In this document: piece after piece, positions 47,707 to 55,931 of the stretch | How the letters are laid out: the number at the start of each line of letters is the position of its first letter | How positions within the stretch are numbered: position 1 is the first letter of the stretch | NCBI RefSeq assembly: GCF_010667655.1 | Contig: NZ_WHZU01000014.1 | Span: forward strand, 1 to 64,000 | Reading direction: 5' to 3' | DNA length: 64,000 bases | Source of the DNA: Bifidobacterium saimiriisciurei | Lineage (GTDB): Bacteria > Actinomycetota > Actinomycetes > Actinomycetales > Bifidobacteriaceae | Translations under genes and position numbers: made by a program | The notes under the pieces: model-generated | The model's input: only the letters and a program-made list of their open reading frames with translations | Databases searched by the model: none | What the model was told of the DNA's origin: nothing

Positions 47707-47725
47707 AGGGCACCGCCTATCCCGT

Positions 47726-48169
47726 CTATTCATGAAGCACACCCACGGCCCTGCCTTCCAAAGCCACCGGCAGCACACCGAACGGGCCGGGCATCAGCGG
47801 GCATCGCGTAATCACCGTCACCTGTCCCCCGCCGGTCGCGGTCGAGACGGTCGCGCCGGAGCCGGCGATGCGCGCCACCACACCGGCCGGATCGGCATCG
47901 CCGGATTCCCCGGCGACCACCATTTCCCGAGCCGCAGCGCGCGCCGCCTCCTGACAGTTCATGTTGACGATCACGGCTCTCGCCGACGAGAACAACAGCA
48001 GCGACACCACCATCACCGCCGGCAGCACCACGGCGAATTCCGCAGTCACTGTGCCCGCGTCCGCCATGTCCTTGCCCGCCATGTCCACGCCCGGCACGTC
48101 CTTGCCGGCCGCCCTGCCCCTGCACATCCCGCCTATGATTCGCCGCAACGCCTTGATTCCGCCGATCAC
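47726..48169 (-). CDS. TadE family pilus assembly protein
   Basis: A minor pseudopilin, 147 residues from the GTG at 48169, whose first bases overlap the stop of the Flp-like gene. The key segment is AGTVTAEFAVVLPAVMVVSL, with the Glu five residues into the TAEF cleavage motif followed by a membrane span, then QEAARAAAREMV. Starts at 48127 or nearer the TadE motif are also possible. It probably sits at the base or along the Tad pilus after prepilin peptidase cleavage. Confidence 0.75.
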   Translation of the reverse strand: MIGGIKALRRIIGGMCRGRAAGKDVPGVDMAGKDMADAGTVTAEFAVVLPAVMVVSLLLFSSARAVIVNMNCQEAARAAAREMVVAGESGDADPAGVVARIAGSGATVSTATGGGQVTVITRCPLMPGPFGVLPVALEGRAVGVLHE

Positions 48170-48450
48170 ACGCTGAGCGCCTGTTTGACCAGATTGGTCA
48201 GCAGCGTCTTCACCGCGCCCGATTTGAGAATAGCCACCAGAAGCCCGGCAAAACCGGTCGCGGCAATCATGACGACCGCATATTCCGCCGTCGCAAGTCC
48301 TTTTTCCGGCTCCGCCGTGAGGGTGCGCATACGGGCGTCGATCATGCACAGCTTCGTGTTCGCCGCCTTCGCCATCGCCCGCATCCGGCCACGTATTCCC
48401 GGACCATACAGGTCCTGATCGTGAAGCGGCGTCCCATCCGACCGTGTCAT
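48166..48450 (-). CDS. DUF4244/Flp-type pilin
   Basis: A 94-residue protein with a basic head and a C-terminal pilin core KGLATAEYAVVMIAATGFAG ending in LLVAILKSGAVKTLLTNLVK. The G/A-TAEY motif is where type IVb prepilins are cleaved; Glu follows the cleavage site. It is likely the main Flp subunit of this tad locus. AAAGGAC precedes the ATG. The long pre-segment (~50 residues) is more than in classical Flp. Confidence 0.78.
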   Translation of the reverse strand: MTRSDGTPLHDQDLYGPGIRGRMRAMAKAANTKLCMIDARMRTLTAEPEKGLATAEYAVVMIAATGFAGLLVAILKSGAVKTLLTNLVKQALSV

Positions 48451-48756
48451 CGTAGTGTCCTTTCTCTTCGCCGGCCGCACGCAGTCGACGCCGGCCGTCA
48501 TCACCGGTCCGGTGATGTGATTTGGTTTGATTCGGTTATGTTCGTATCGCCGACGTATCGCCGACCGTGGTTTCCGCTTCGAAGCTGATTCCAGTCTGCC
48601 GTATTTCAACCCGTCGCCGCATGGTTTTCCGACAATGTTGACGAACGTGACCGATCCTTACTCTCTATTGGAAAATCCGACTGTGGATTTCCGATGGGAC
48701 CATGCACAACGGCATCGTGAATATCGGTGAACAGCGGCGGATATCGGCTGATATCG
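48451..48756. other. Gap inside the tad locus
   Basis: No gene seen. It contains the palindrome ATCACCGGTCCGGTGAT near 48503-48519 and T-rich sequence near 48520-48545. A promoter for the pilin genes that works separately from tadZABC is plausible here, since pilins are needed in excess, but I cannot point to clear boxes. Confidence 0.4.
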
Positions 48757-49389
48757 TCATCGTCCGGCGAACGCCGCGATGGAGGGGATGACGCCGATGA
48801 GGATGAACGCCGGAAGAAAGCACAATCCCATCGGCACGAGGATACGAACCGACAGCCGCGCGGCGGATTCCTCGATGGAGCGTCGCTCGTCGAGATCGAT
48901 CTGCTCGATGGTCGTTTCGATGCGCAGCAGCGGTGAGATGCCATGCCTCCATGACGGTTCCAATGCGGATTTCATCAGTTGCAACGCCGCGGCGTGACGT
49001 CCTTCCGGCGCGGGCGCCGCCCATGCCCCGTCCCATTCCGCGCCGCGGTTCAATGCCGCGGCGACGCGCAGCATCTGCCTGCCCAGGCCGGCCGAGGCGA
49101 CGTCAGCCGATGCGGCGGCACCCGCTATGGCAGCCGGCACGGCATCGCCTTCCCGTTCGACGAGTACGCCGCCGATGACCGACATCGCCCGTGGAATCGA
49201 AGCTCCCTGACGTATGGCGACGGCCATCATCTCCAGCAGCAGCGTGATTGGCGGCTCATCGCCGACTCCCGCATCACGTCGAAGACGAGCCGACGCACAG
49301 CCGGCCGGATTACCGGCCAACCCTCCATGTACCAGCACGGCGAATACCGTCATCATCGCCGCCAGCAACTGCCACATATCACCGTTCAT
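48757..49389 (-). CDS. tadC: Tad pilus platform protein TadC
   Basis: An inner-membrane type II secretion F-domain protein, 210 residues. The F domain (LLLEMMAVAIRQGASIPRAM, then ERRSIEESAARLSVRILVPM) lies between an N-terminal span and a C-terminal one (LCFLPAFILIGVIPSIAAF). It overlaps tadB by 11 bases, so it is translated from the same message. It forms the assembly platform with TadB. Confidence 0.82.
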   Translation of the reverse strand: MNGDMWQLLAAMMTVFAVLVHGGLAGNPAGCASARLRRDAGVGDEPPITLLLEMMAVAIRQGASIPRAMSVIGGVLVEREGDAVPAAIAGAAASADVASAGLGRQMLRVAAALNRGAEWDGAWAAPAPEGRHAAALQLMKSALEPSWRHGISPLLRIETTIEQIDLDERRSIEESAARLSVRILVPMGLCFLPAFILIGVIPSIAAFAGR

Positions 49390-50059
49390 GACTTATCCCC
49401 GATCGACGCGCATCGAACCGCGCCGAACGCAGTTGCCGCATCAGCGCCTCCATCCATATCAGTCCAGCGATATAGCAGACCGCTCCCGCCAACAGACATA
49501 TCAGGCCACCGACCGAGCCGAACAGGAACGACAGAGGCCGCGCACCCAACGCCTCGCCCAACGCGATGGTTACCAGAGGCAGAGCGGACAGCAGTTTCAC
49601 CGTGGACTTCGGCATCGCCAGCGCCTTCGCCTTCATATCCTCCAGTAGCCGTCGACGCGAATGCGCGGCCGACACCGCGGCCAGGCAGCGCACGGTTTCG
49701 CACCCCAGCAGTTCGCTGATACGGAACGCCATGGCCACGTCCCCGGCCACGCGCATCGCCTGCTCCGCCGATTCGTCATGGCGCCGCCTCGCCTCGAACG
49801 CCACGACGACGCGGGCTGGGGTGACGGCGGTGCCGGCGAAGCACCGGCCGGCGAGCTCCTCCACCGCGGCGATGGCGGCACCACCGTTGCGGATGAACGC
49901 GCTCAACGACGACAACGCCGCCGCCACGCCCATGCGAGGCACCGTATGGTCCCCCTCCTCGCGAACCACGGCATGCAACCTGCCGGCACGATACAGACTC
50001 GCGCCCGAACACAGCCATACAGTCATCCCCACCATGAGCGCGACTACGAGCGGCATCAT
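49379..50059 (-). CDS. tadB: Tad pilus platform protein TadB
   Basis: A 226-residue membrane protein: one N-terminal span, an F-type domain (ALSSLSAFIRNGGAAIAAVE, RRRLLEDMKAKALAMPKSTV) and two C-terminal spans (LLSALPLVTIALGEALG, GGLICLLAGAVCYIAGL). It is short compared with proteobacterial TadB, in line with actinobacterial loci. It begins 12 bases after tadA. Confidence 0.82.
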   Translation of the reverse strand: MMPLVVALMVGMTVWLCSGASLYRAGRLHAVVREEGDHTVPRMGVAAALSSLSAFIRNGGAAIAAVEELAGRCFAGTAVTPARVVVAFEARRRHDESAEQAMRVAGDVAMAFRISELLGCETVRCLAAVSAAHSRRRLLEDMKAKALAMPKSTVKLLSALPLVTIALGEALGARPLSFLFGSVGGLICLLAGAVCYIAGLIWMEALMRQLRSARFDARRSGISHER

Positions 50060-50071
50060 GACGCACCTCTT

Positions 50072-51166
50072 TCAGGGTCTCGGCGGTAGCTGCGGCATAC
50101 CGTCGTTCGCGCCGGGAATCAGAGGGATGCCCCACCATCCGGCGAAGCGCGACCATATCGGATGATGAACGGGGACGCCAACGCCATCCCATTCACACAC
50201 CGGGCGTCCGATCAGCCGGCCATCCTCGTCGGTTTCCAGCAATCCCACCTGGGCGATGCGTCGCCGGCCGCCGACACGTTCCAGATGCAGCACCACATCG
50301 AACGCCCCCTCCGCCAGCATGGCCAGCGCCGCCGGATTCAGGCCGGCAAGCAATCCCAGCGTGGAGAGGCGGGCCGGCACCCTGTCCACTCCATCGGCAT
50401 GCAATGTGGCCATGCCACCGTGATGCCCGGAATTCAACGCACGCAGCAGGTCGGCGATCTCCTCGCCGCGGCATTCTCCCAGCACCACGCGGTCGGGACG
50501 CATGCGCAGCGTGGCCTTCACCAGTTCCGGCAAGCCTATGCCGCCGGCGCCCTCCACATTCGGCTCACGAGCCACCAATGCCACATGGTTGTCGTGGTCG
50601 ATGCCGCCGAGTTCGCGAATCTCCTCCACGCTGACGATACGCTCGCTGCTGTCGCATTCTCCCAACAGCGCCTTGAGCAACGTGGTCTTGCCGGTGCCCG
50701 TGCCGCCTGTGATCAGCATGGTGGCCCGTCGTTCGACCAGTCTGCGCAGCATCGTCAGCCAGGAGTGCGGGAACAGCCCGGCCGTGCCCAATGCCGGCAG
50801 ATTCGCCATGGCACGGTCCGGGAAACGAATCGACAATGCGGCCCCCTGCGCCACCAATGGCGCGATGACCGCATGCACACGGATGCCGTCCACGGTGGCG
50901 GCGTCGGCGATGGGATGTGAATCGTCAAGCCGATGCCCAAGCTGCGCGCACAGCTGTACGGCGTATTCGCGCACGATCTGCGGTGTGCGGAATCCCACGG
51001 CCACGGTCCGCTCCTCCATGCCGTCGCCGGAATCGACCCATATGCGTCCGTCGCAGGTCACCGCCACATCGGTCACGCCGCCTTCGCGCACCAGTTCATC
51101 GAGCGGGCCGAACAGCACGCGGCGCCCGCGACGACCTGCCCGCCTATCGGTCGTGACGCCGGTCAT
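50072..51166 (-). CDS. tadA: Tad pilus ATPase TadA (CpaF family)
   Basis: A cytoplasmic secretion ATPase of 364 residues that powers pilus assembly. Walker A GGTGTGKTT is at residues 154-162, the Asp box is at VSVEEIREL, Walker B is LRMRPDRVVLGECRGEE, and the His box is SGHHGGMATLHADGV. The N-terminal domain is reduced. It starts inside the end of tadZ (23-base overlap). Confidence 0.92.
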   Translation of the reverse strand: MTGVTTDRRAGRRGRRVLFGPLDELVREGGVTDVAVTCDGRIWVDSGDGMEERTVAVGFRTPQIVREYAVQLCAQLGHRLDDSHPIADAATVDGIRVHAVIAPLVAQGAALSIRFPDRAMANLPALGTAGLFPHSWLTMLRRLVERRATMLITGGTGTGKTTLLKALLGECDSSERIVSVEEIRELGGIDHDNHVALVAREPNVEGAGGIGLPELVKATLRMRPDRVVLGECRGEEIADLLRALNSGHHGGMATLHADGVDRVPARLSTLGLLAGLNPAALAMLAEGAFDVVLHLERVGGRRRIAQVGLLETDEDGRLIGRPVCEWDGVGVPVHHPIWSRFAGWWGIPLIPGANDGMPQLPPRP

Positions 51167-52352
51167 GGCGGCAGGCCTCTTCGATGCGGTCGCACAGTTC
51201 GTTCATGAGCTTGCGGTATTTTCGCGGGATCCTGGCGATGCCGAAGCCGGACAATATGGATTTGCCCAGCGCGGCATCCCTTTTCATCACGCCGATCATC
51301 GACGTCTTCAGATAATCCTCGGCCTCTCGCTTGCTCACGGCTCCGGCGCGTGAGGAAACGGGAGGTCTGATGCCCACCAGAATGGTCGTCGTCCCCTCGG
51401 CATCCGCATCGCCATGCAGTATGCCGCCGCCGGAATCGACCGCTACGCCATCGACGGCATCGGCTCCCCCGCCATGCAGCCACCGCAGCATGCCGCGGGC
51501 ACGGGCAAGCCCCAGTACGCTGAGCTCCACCAGCATCACGCGCACGGCGACCGGCATATCCTTCCACGCCACAGCATGCCCGGCGTCGAACACCAGCACA
51601 TCACGGTTTTCCGCAAGCGCCGACAGCGCGGCCTCGACCTCCCACCAGTCCGGTTCGCCGCCGTTCCATGGGTCGGCGGCCAACACGACGACATCATCCC
51701 ATTTCGGCAGCTCGTTGATCAAGGCCTCCGGTTCGATGCGCCCCAACGGTGCACTGATGCCACTCCATCGAAGCCCTTCCTCGGCCTCCTGACCGAGCAG
51801 TACGTCCAGCCCTCCGGCGGCAAGATCGAGATCGACGAGCGCGCAGCTACGATCCCGCTGCGTCAACGACCACGAGCACATGGCGGCCAGCACGCTCACG
51901 CCGGCGCCCCCGGTCGGCGAGAAGAACAGCACCGCACCGCCTCGGGCGTTCGCCGAGGACAGTCCCGCGCCGATTTGCGAGGCCGCGCCGATCGGACCGT
52001 TCCTCCGCAGTCGATTCATCGCCCGGCTCTTACCGTCATATTCACCATCAGCCCTGCGGCTGCCATTACCAGCCCTATGGCCACCGGCGCCACGATTACC
52101 GTCGACTCCGATGCCACCGCCGGCACGGGTGTAGAACCGTTTCGGTCGCGGCAAGGGCAGTGACCGTACACCGTCCGGCAGCGGCATCGGCAGCACCGAT
52201 GATCCCGCACCCATAGCAGGCGGCCCGGCACCGATCGGGCCGGCGCCGCCCACGTTCACGCCATCGTCACCGGCACCCGCGCCATCGTCACCGGCGCCCG
52301 TACCGCCAACAACCAGCACCGTGCCCTTCGCTTTCATTCGCATATCGTCCAT
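51144..52352 (-). CDS. TadZ/CpaE-like ATPase (Ssd type)
   Basis: A MinD-fold protein that should place the pilus machine in the cell. The 402 residues start with ~130 residues of Gly/Ala/Asp-rich low complexity (GTGAGDDGAGAGDDG). The P-loop-like FFSPTGGAGVSVLAAM follows, in which the signature Lys is absent, then LVDLDLAAGGLDVLLG and VLVFDAGHAVAWKDMPV. Lack of the Lys suggests weak or no ATP hydrolysis, as in the Rv3660c/Ssd group. The start is uncertain: 52352 is taken with GGAAGA upstream, but a start near 52020 would drop the Gly-rich part. Confidence 0.78.
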   Translation of the reverse strand: MDDMRMKAKGTVLVVGGTGAGDDGAGAGDDGVNVGGAGPIGAGPPAMGAGSSVLPMPLPDGVRSLPLPRPKRFYTRAGGGIGVDGNRGAGGHRAGNGSRRADGEYDGKSRAMNRLRRNGPIGAASQIGAGLSSANARGGAVLFFSPTGGAGVSVLAAMCSWSLTQRDRSCALVDLDLAAGGLDVLLGQEAEEGLRWSGISAPLGRIEPEALINELPKWDDVVVLAADPWNGGEPDWWEVEAALSALAENRDVLVFDAGHAVAWKDMPVAVRVMLVELSVLGLARARGMLRWLHGGGADAVDGVAVDSGGGILHGDADAEGTTTILVGIRPPVSSRAGAVSKREAEDYLKTSMIGVMKRDAALGKSILSGFGIARIPRKYRKLMNELCDRIEEACRHDRRHDR

Positions 52353-52624
52353 ATTTCGAATTCTTCCAAGAACGGGCATCGAATCCCAAGGCCACCGGAC
52401 AATGTTGACGAACGGCCCACCCGCACCCCGAGTTATCCACATTTCACACAGATGAAGTCAGAATCTCCCAACCACCGCACAGATATCACGCATCCAATAA
52501 ACATAAACGAATCAAAACCGAACGCTCGCAGCCCCTCCGCAACGGCATCGGCAAACCGTCCGGGCATGCCCCCATTCATCCGAAAAATCCCGTATCAGTA
52601 TTCGGGAAAAATCCCCCTATGGGC

Positions 52625-52653
52625 TTGCATTTTCAGCCCGTCCGGAAATAATT
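52625..52653 (+). promoter_or_regulatory. Sigma70-like promoter of a noncoding transcript
   Basis: TTGCAT (52625-52630), 17 bases, then ATAATT (52648-52653). It is in an AT-rich pocket within an otherwise GC-rich region and points at the structured RNA that follows. Confidence 0.55.
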
Positions 52654-52657
52654 AAAA

Positions 52658-52826
52658 GTACAAGCAAAACTCAAGAGCGGAGCCCACAAGAGTAGATGAT
52701 CACCAAGGTCAATGATGTTGGGCGGATATTAGACTTTACCGCCACGACGACGATGTTGTGTAGAGATTCCGCATTGTGTAGCGCTTGTACATAGAACCGG
52801 CCCCCGAATGGGGGCCGGTTTTTGTT
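52658..52826 (+). ncRNA. Candidate structured noncoding RNA
   Basis: A freestanding transcript unit in the 552-base gap 52353-52904, with a promoter before it and a terminator after it, and no start codon with a ribosome site. Nested pairings close it: GTACAAGC (52658-52665) with GCTTGTAC (52783-52790), GCGGA (52677) with TCCGC (52768), CACAA (52685) with TTGTG (52756), and an inner hairpin GGCGG (52721) with CCGCC (52739). The length near 165 and the rod with internal bubbles recall 6S RNA in form only. I do not recognise its family. It is upstream of pmt but ends before it. Confidence 0.6.
52795..52826 (+). terminator. Strong intrinsic terminator
   Basis: AACCGGCCCCC (52795-52805) pairs with GGGGGCCGGTT (52810-52820) around GAAT and is followed by TTTGTTT. 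The T run exists only on the plus strand, and no plus-strand gene lies upstream. Confidence 0.9.
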
Positions 52827-52904
52827 TACCCGAAATCATACAGGGCCTCCACCGCCCACAGCACCTGTCACCCAGCACATCCGCACATCTCACGGCCCTC
52901 CACC

Positions 52905-54653
52905 ATGCGTCCACAACGACCCATTACCCTTGAAAGGGTGAAACCGGAAACCGTCAAGCGCACCGAACGCCACATCCCCGGCAGCCGGCATACGGCGGCG
53001 ATCGCCCCGGACCAGCCGACAGCCCCGACCCTGCGGAAAAAACCGGCCTCGCCGAAGACATCGGCCATGCCGGCGTTCCTTCATGCGTCGCGCATCATGA
53101 ACTGGGTGCTGCCCATCCTCATGGCCGTGTTCGGCGGCCTGCTGCGGTTCATCCGACTCGGTTCGCCCCGCGCCGTGGTCTTCGACGAAACGTATTACGT
53201 CAAGGACGCGTGGACGATGATCATGACCGGCGAGCCGCGCAACTGGCCCGAAACCATCAACGGCGTCGACATCGACAAGCTCTTCGCCCAGGGCATGTAT
53301 CTCAACGCCTGGGATTCCAGCGCAGAATACGTGGTCCATCCGCCGTTCGGCAAATGGTGCATCGCACTCGGCATGCAGCTGTTCGGAGGAGCCGCGAACC
53401 CGTTCGCCTGGCGCGCGGCCACGGCCGTGGCAGGCACCGTGGCCATACTCATCCTGTGCCGCGTCATCCTGCGGCTGTTCCATTCGCTGCCGATGGCGAT
53501 GATCGGCGGATTCCTCATGGCCATCGACGGTATGGGCATCACGCTCAGCCGCACCGGTCTTCTCGACAACTTCATCATGGTGCTCGCGCTCGGCGCGTTC
53601 GCCTGCATGCTCGGCCACCGCGACTGGGCGCGGGGCCGCCTGCACCGGGTCTACGCCCGCGAATCCGTCCAACGCGGCGCCCGCTGGCTGCCGTCCTCGG
53701 GCAGCGACCCGGCCGCGCCGCTGCGGCTCGACTCCGCCGGCCCGTTCATCGCGTTCTCATGGTGGCGCCTTTCGGCCGCCGTACTGCTCGGTCTGACCAC
53801 CGGCGTGAAATGGTCGGGAGCCTACCTCTTCGCCGTATTCTGCGTCATCAGCGTGCTGTGGGATGCGTGGGAGCGCCATGTCGCCGGCTTCCGCAGCTGG
53901 CTGGTCACCGGCCTCTGGAAGGACGGCCTGCTTGCCGCCGCATACATGGTGCCCGTCTACATCGCAACGTATCTGGCCACATGGATCGGCTGGTTCACCC
54001 ACCCCGACTCGTACATGCACGACTGGGCCGAGAAGAACCCCGGCGCCGGCATCACCTGGCTGCCGCAGTCATGGCGCTCGTTCGTGGAATACCACGTGCA
54101 GATGTGGCAGTTCCACACCACGCTCGACGCCCCGCACGACTACAAGGCCAACCCGCTCACCTGGCCCATCCAATGGCGGCCGACCAGCTTCTACTGGCAG
54201 GAGCTCGACGGCCATCTGGGGCTGTGCTCGCTCAGTCCCGATTCCAAATGCGTGGCCGCCATCACCTCGCTCGGCAATCCGCTGATCTGGTGGCTTGGTT
54301 CGGCATGCGTCATCGCCGGCATCATCATCGCCGTCGCCGTCAAACGCGGCGACTGGCGGATATGGGCCGTCCTCGCCGGATTCCTCGGCGGCTGGCTGCC
54401 GTGGGCGCAGTATCTCAACCGCACCACGTTCACGTTCTACGCCATCGTCATCCTGCCGTGGATCATCCTCGGATTCGTCTACGTGGCCGACTGGCTGCGC
54501 AGCCGGCTCGATGCCTTCACGTTCTGGTGGATCATGGGCGGCGTGCTCGTCATCATCGCCCTGGTGTCCGTGTTCTTCTACCCCATCTGGACGGCCATCC
54601 CCGTACCGTACGAGTTCTGGCTGTCGCACATGTGGCTCGAGAGCTGGATATAG
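52905..54653 (+). CDS. pmt: Dolichyl-phosphate-mannose--protein mannosyltransferase (PMT family)
   Basis: Transfers mannose from polyprenyl-phosphate-mannose to Ser/Thr of proteins during export. The 582-residue product has the GT39 hallmark loop VFDETYYVKDAWTM with the catalytic Asp-Glu near the first span. HPPFGKWCIALGMQLFG, FRLNRTGLLDN-like residues (ITLSRTGLLDNFIM) and about ten spans follow, with TGVKWSGAYLF and HPDSYMHDWA. The start is uncertain: 52905 has no ribosome site, and the protein could begin nearer MPAFLHAS. Its last 25 bases recur at 54776-54800 beyond element copy C. Confidence 0.9.
   Translation: MRPQRPITLERVKPETVKRTERHIPGSRHTAAIAPDQPTAPTLRKKPASPKTSAMPAFLHASRIMNWVLPILMAVFGGLLRFIRLGSPRAVVFDETYYVKDAWTMIMTGEPRNWPETINGVDIDKLFAQGMYLNAWDSSAEYVVHPPFGKWCIALGMQLFGGAANPFAWRAATAVAGTVAILILCRVILRLFHSLPMAMIGGFLMAIDGMGITLSRTGLLDNFIMVLALGAFACMLGHRDWARGRLHRVYARESVQRGARWLPSSGSDPAAPLRLDSAGPFIAFSWWRLSAAVLLGLTTGVKWSGAYLFAVFCVISVLWDAWERHVAGFRSWLVTGLWKDGLLAAAYMVPVYIATYLATWIGWFTHPDSYMHDWAEKNPGAGITWLPQSWRSFVEYHVQMWQFHTTLDAPHDYKANPLTWPIQWRPTSFYWQELDGHLGLCSLSPDSKCVAAITSLGNPLIWWLGSACVIAGIIIAVAVKRGDWRIWAVLAGFLGGWLPWAQYLNRTTFTFYAIVILPWIILGFVYVADWLRSRLDAFTFWWIMGGVLVIIALVSVFFYPIWTAIPVPYEFWLSHMWLESWI
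54629..54653 (+). repeat. Gene-end sequence of pmt, duplicated downstream
   Basis: The 25 bases 54629-54653 (CATGTGGCTCGAG through the TAG stop) are repeated exactly at 54776-54800. A 17-bp inverted copy of the overlapping segment, CGAGCCACATGTGCGAC, lies at 54688-54704. The three copies bracket element copy C. Confidence 0.8.
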
Positions 54654-54704
54654 CCGGAGGAGCCTGAATTGAGAACCGATAACCTGCGAGCCACATGTGC
54701 GACC

Positions 54705-54774
54705 GTCGCGCTCGATGCATCGCGCTCCCCTCGCCTACGGGGAACCCGCCGGGTTCCCCGCTTCACGGCTCGGC
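54705..54774. mobile_element. Dispersed hairpin element, copy C (pmt 3' end)
   Basis: Third copy. The left part is GTCGCGCTCGATGCATCGCG, the right part GCTTCACGGCTCGGC. The central hairpin pairs GGGGAACCCG with CGGGTTCCCC, so the stem is entirely different from copies A and B while the flanks are alike. It lies between an inverted and a direct copy of the pmt end. Confidence 0.7.
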
Positions 54775-54811
54775 TCATGTGGCTCGAGAGCTGGATATAG
54801 GAAGGAATGCC

Positions 54812-55741
54812 ATGGGATTGGGAAACGTTTCGGAACGTAGATCGCAGCCGCCGCAGGTCGGCGTCTCCGTGGTGATCCTCGCCTTGGGCGGCGCCGAGGA
54901 CACGGCTGCGGCGACCGCCGAATCCCCCGACGTCACGGCCTCCAAGGCCGCAGTTCCGACCGCCACGCCAAAGCCGACGGCCGGCGCACGCAGCCGGCTG
55001 TGGCTGCCGCTCGTCCGCCGCGTGCGCCAGCCGTTCAAAGGCATGTGGGCGCTGCCCGGCGGCGGGCTGCGCGCCGACCGGTCGCTCGAGCAGGCGGCCT
55101 ATGCGGCGTTGGAATCCACGACCGACCTGCATCCGCGGTATCTCGAGCAGTTGCACACGTTCGGCGACCCCGCGCGATCGCACGGCGGCCTGCCCATGGT
55201 CTCCATCGTGTACTGGGCGCTGGTCGGCCGCGCGGAGACGAAGGATTTCGTCGAGAACGACAACGTGCGGTGGTTCCCCGAGCACGACCTGCCCGAATTG
55301 GCGTTCGACCACCGGCAGATCATCGACCACGCGTTGTGGCGGCTGCGGAACCGCATCGAATACCCGGAGGTGGCCACGCGACTGGTCGGCGACACGTTCA
55401 CGCTCGCGCAGCTGCACGACGTGTACGAGGCGATCGCCGGCGAGCCGATAGACCTGGCGAATTTCCGCCGTAAGATGCTCGCCTCCAAGCAGTTGGAGGC
55501 GACGGGCGAGAAGCGGCGCGAGGGACGGCATCGTCCCGCGGCCGTGTATCGCTACGCCGATGCCGGCTCCGGCACCGTGGCGCCCGGCGGCACGGACGGC
55601 AACATGGCCGCCGGCGACGAGCCCCGATGGCCGGGCCGCGCAGCCGGCGCCGTCGTTGCGCCGGTCGATGGCACGGATCCGGCCGAGGTCCGCGACCCTT
55701 CGACCGACGCCATCGCCGCGCTCATCCCCTCGCGCGAGTAG
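54812..55741 (+). CDS. NrtR-type Nudix-related transcriptional regulator
   Basis: A 309-residue protein. The N-terminal Nudix fold (QVGVSVVILALGG, WALPGGGLRADRSLEQAA) has lost the catalytic REUXEE residues (here YAALESTTDL). The C-terminal winged helix (TRLVGDTFTLAQLHDVYEAI, LANFRRKMLASKQLEATGEK) matches NrtR. In this family the Nudix part binds ADP-ribose or related ligands and the protein controls NAD or sugar genes. A Thr/Ala/Pro-rich insert lies at ~30-55 and a disordered tail follows. AGGAAGG precedes the ATG and overlaps the duplicated pmt end. Confidence 0.85.
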   Translation: MGLGNVSERRSQPPQVGVSVVILALGGAEDTAAATAESPDVTASKAAVPTATPKPTAGARSRLWLPLVRRVRQPFKGMWALPGGGLRADRSLEQAAYAALESTTDLHPRYLEQLHTFGDPARSHGGLPMVSIVYWALVGRAETKDFVENDNVRWFPEHDLPELAFDHRQIIDHALWRLRNRIEYPEVATRLVGDTFTLAQLHDVYEAIAGEPIDLANFRRKMLASKQLEATGEKRREGRHRPAAVYRYADAGSGTVAPGGTDGNMAAGDEPRWPGRAAGAVVAPVDGTDPAEVRDPSTDAIAALIPSRE

Positions 55742-55750
55742 GTATCCCGT

Positions 55751-55790
55751 ACCCCGATGGGACTCGAACCCACAGGACAGTCCACCCCTC
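55751..55790 (-). other. tRNA 3'-end fragment
   Basis: On the minus strand the stretch ends GTGGGTTCGAGTCCCATCGG then GGTA: a T arm (GTGGG, TTCGAGT, CCCAT) and a 3' acceptor strand. No D arm, anticodon arm or matching 5' acceptor strand is found in the 80 bases before it. It looks like a leftover attachment site or tRNA remnant. Confidence 0.55.
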
Positions 55791-55931
55791 GCGTACGGAT
55801 TTGTAAGGATTTCGACGGCAGTTGAGGCGGGTCATGGCTCGTACATGGCGGAATGCTAGGGTGGTTGACGGTTACAGACTTCGTTCGATATACCATCAAG
55901 TATTTGTCTGAAGGATCTATCAAGGATTTTC

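Noticed and set aside
52440..52460. TTATCCACA word (DnaA-box-like) near 52433
   Set aside because: A single copy without a cluster or AT-rich unwinding region.
55741..55830. Complete tRNA on the minus strand
   Set aside because: Only the T arm and the 3' acceptor strand are present; the 5' half and anticodon arm cannot be formed.
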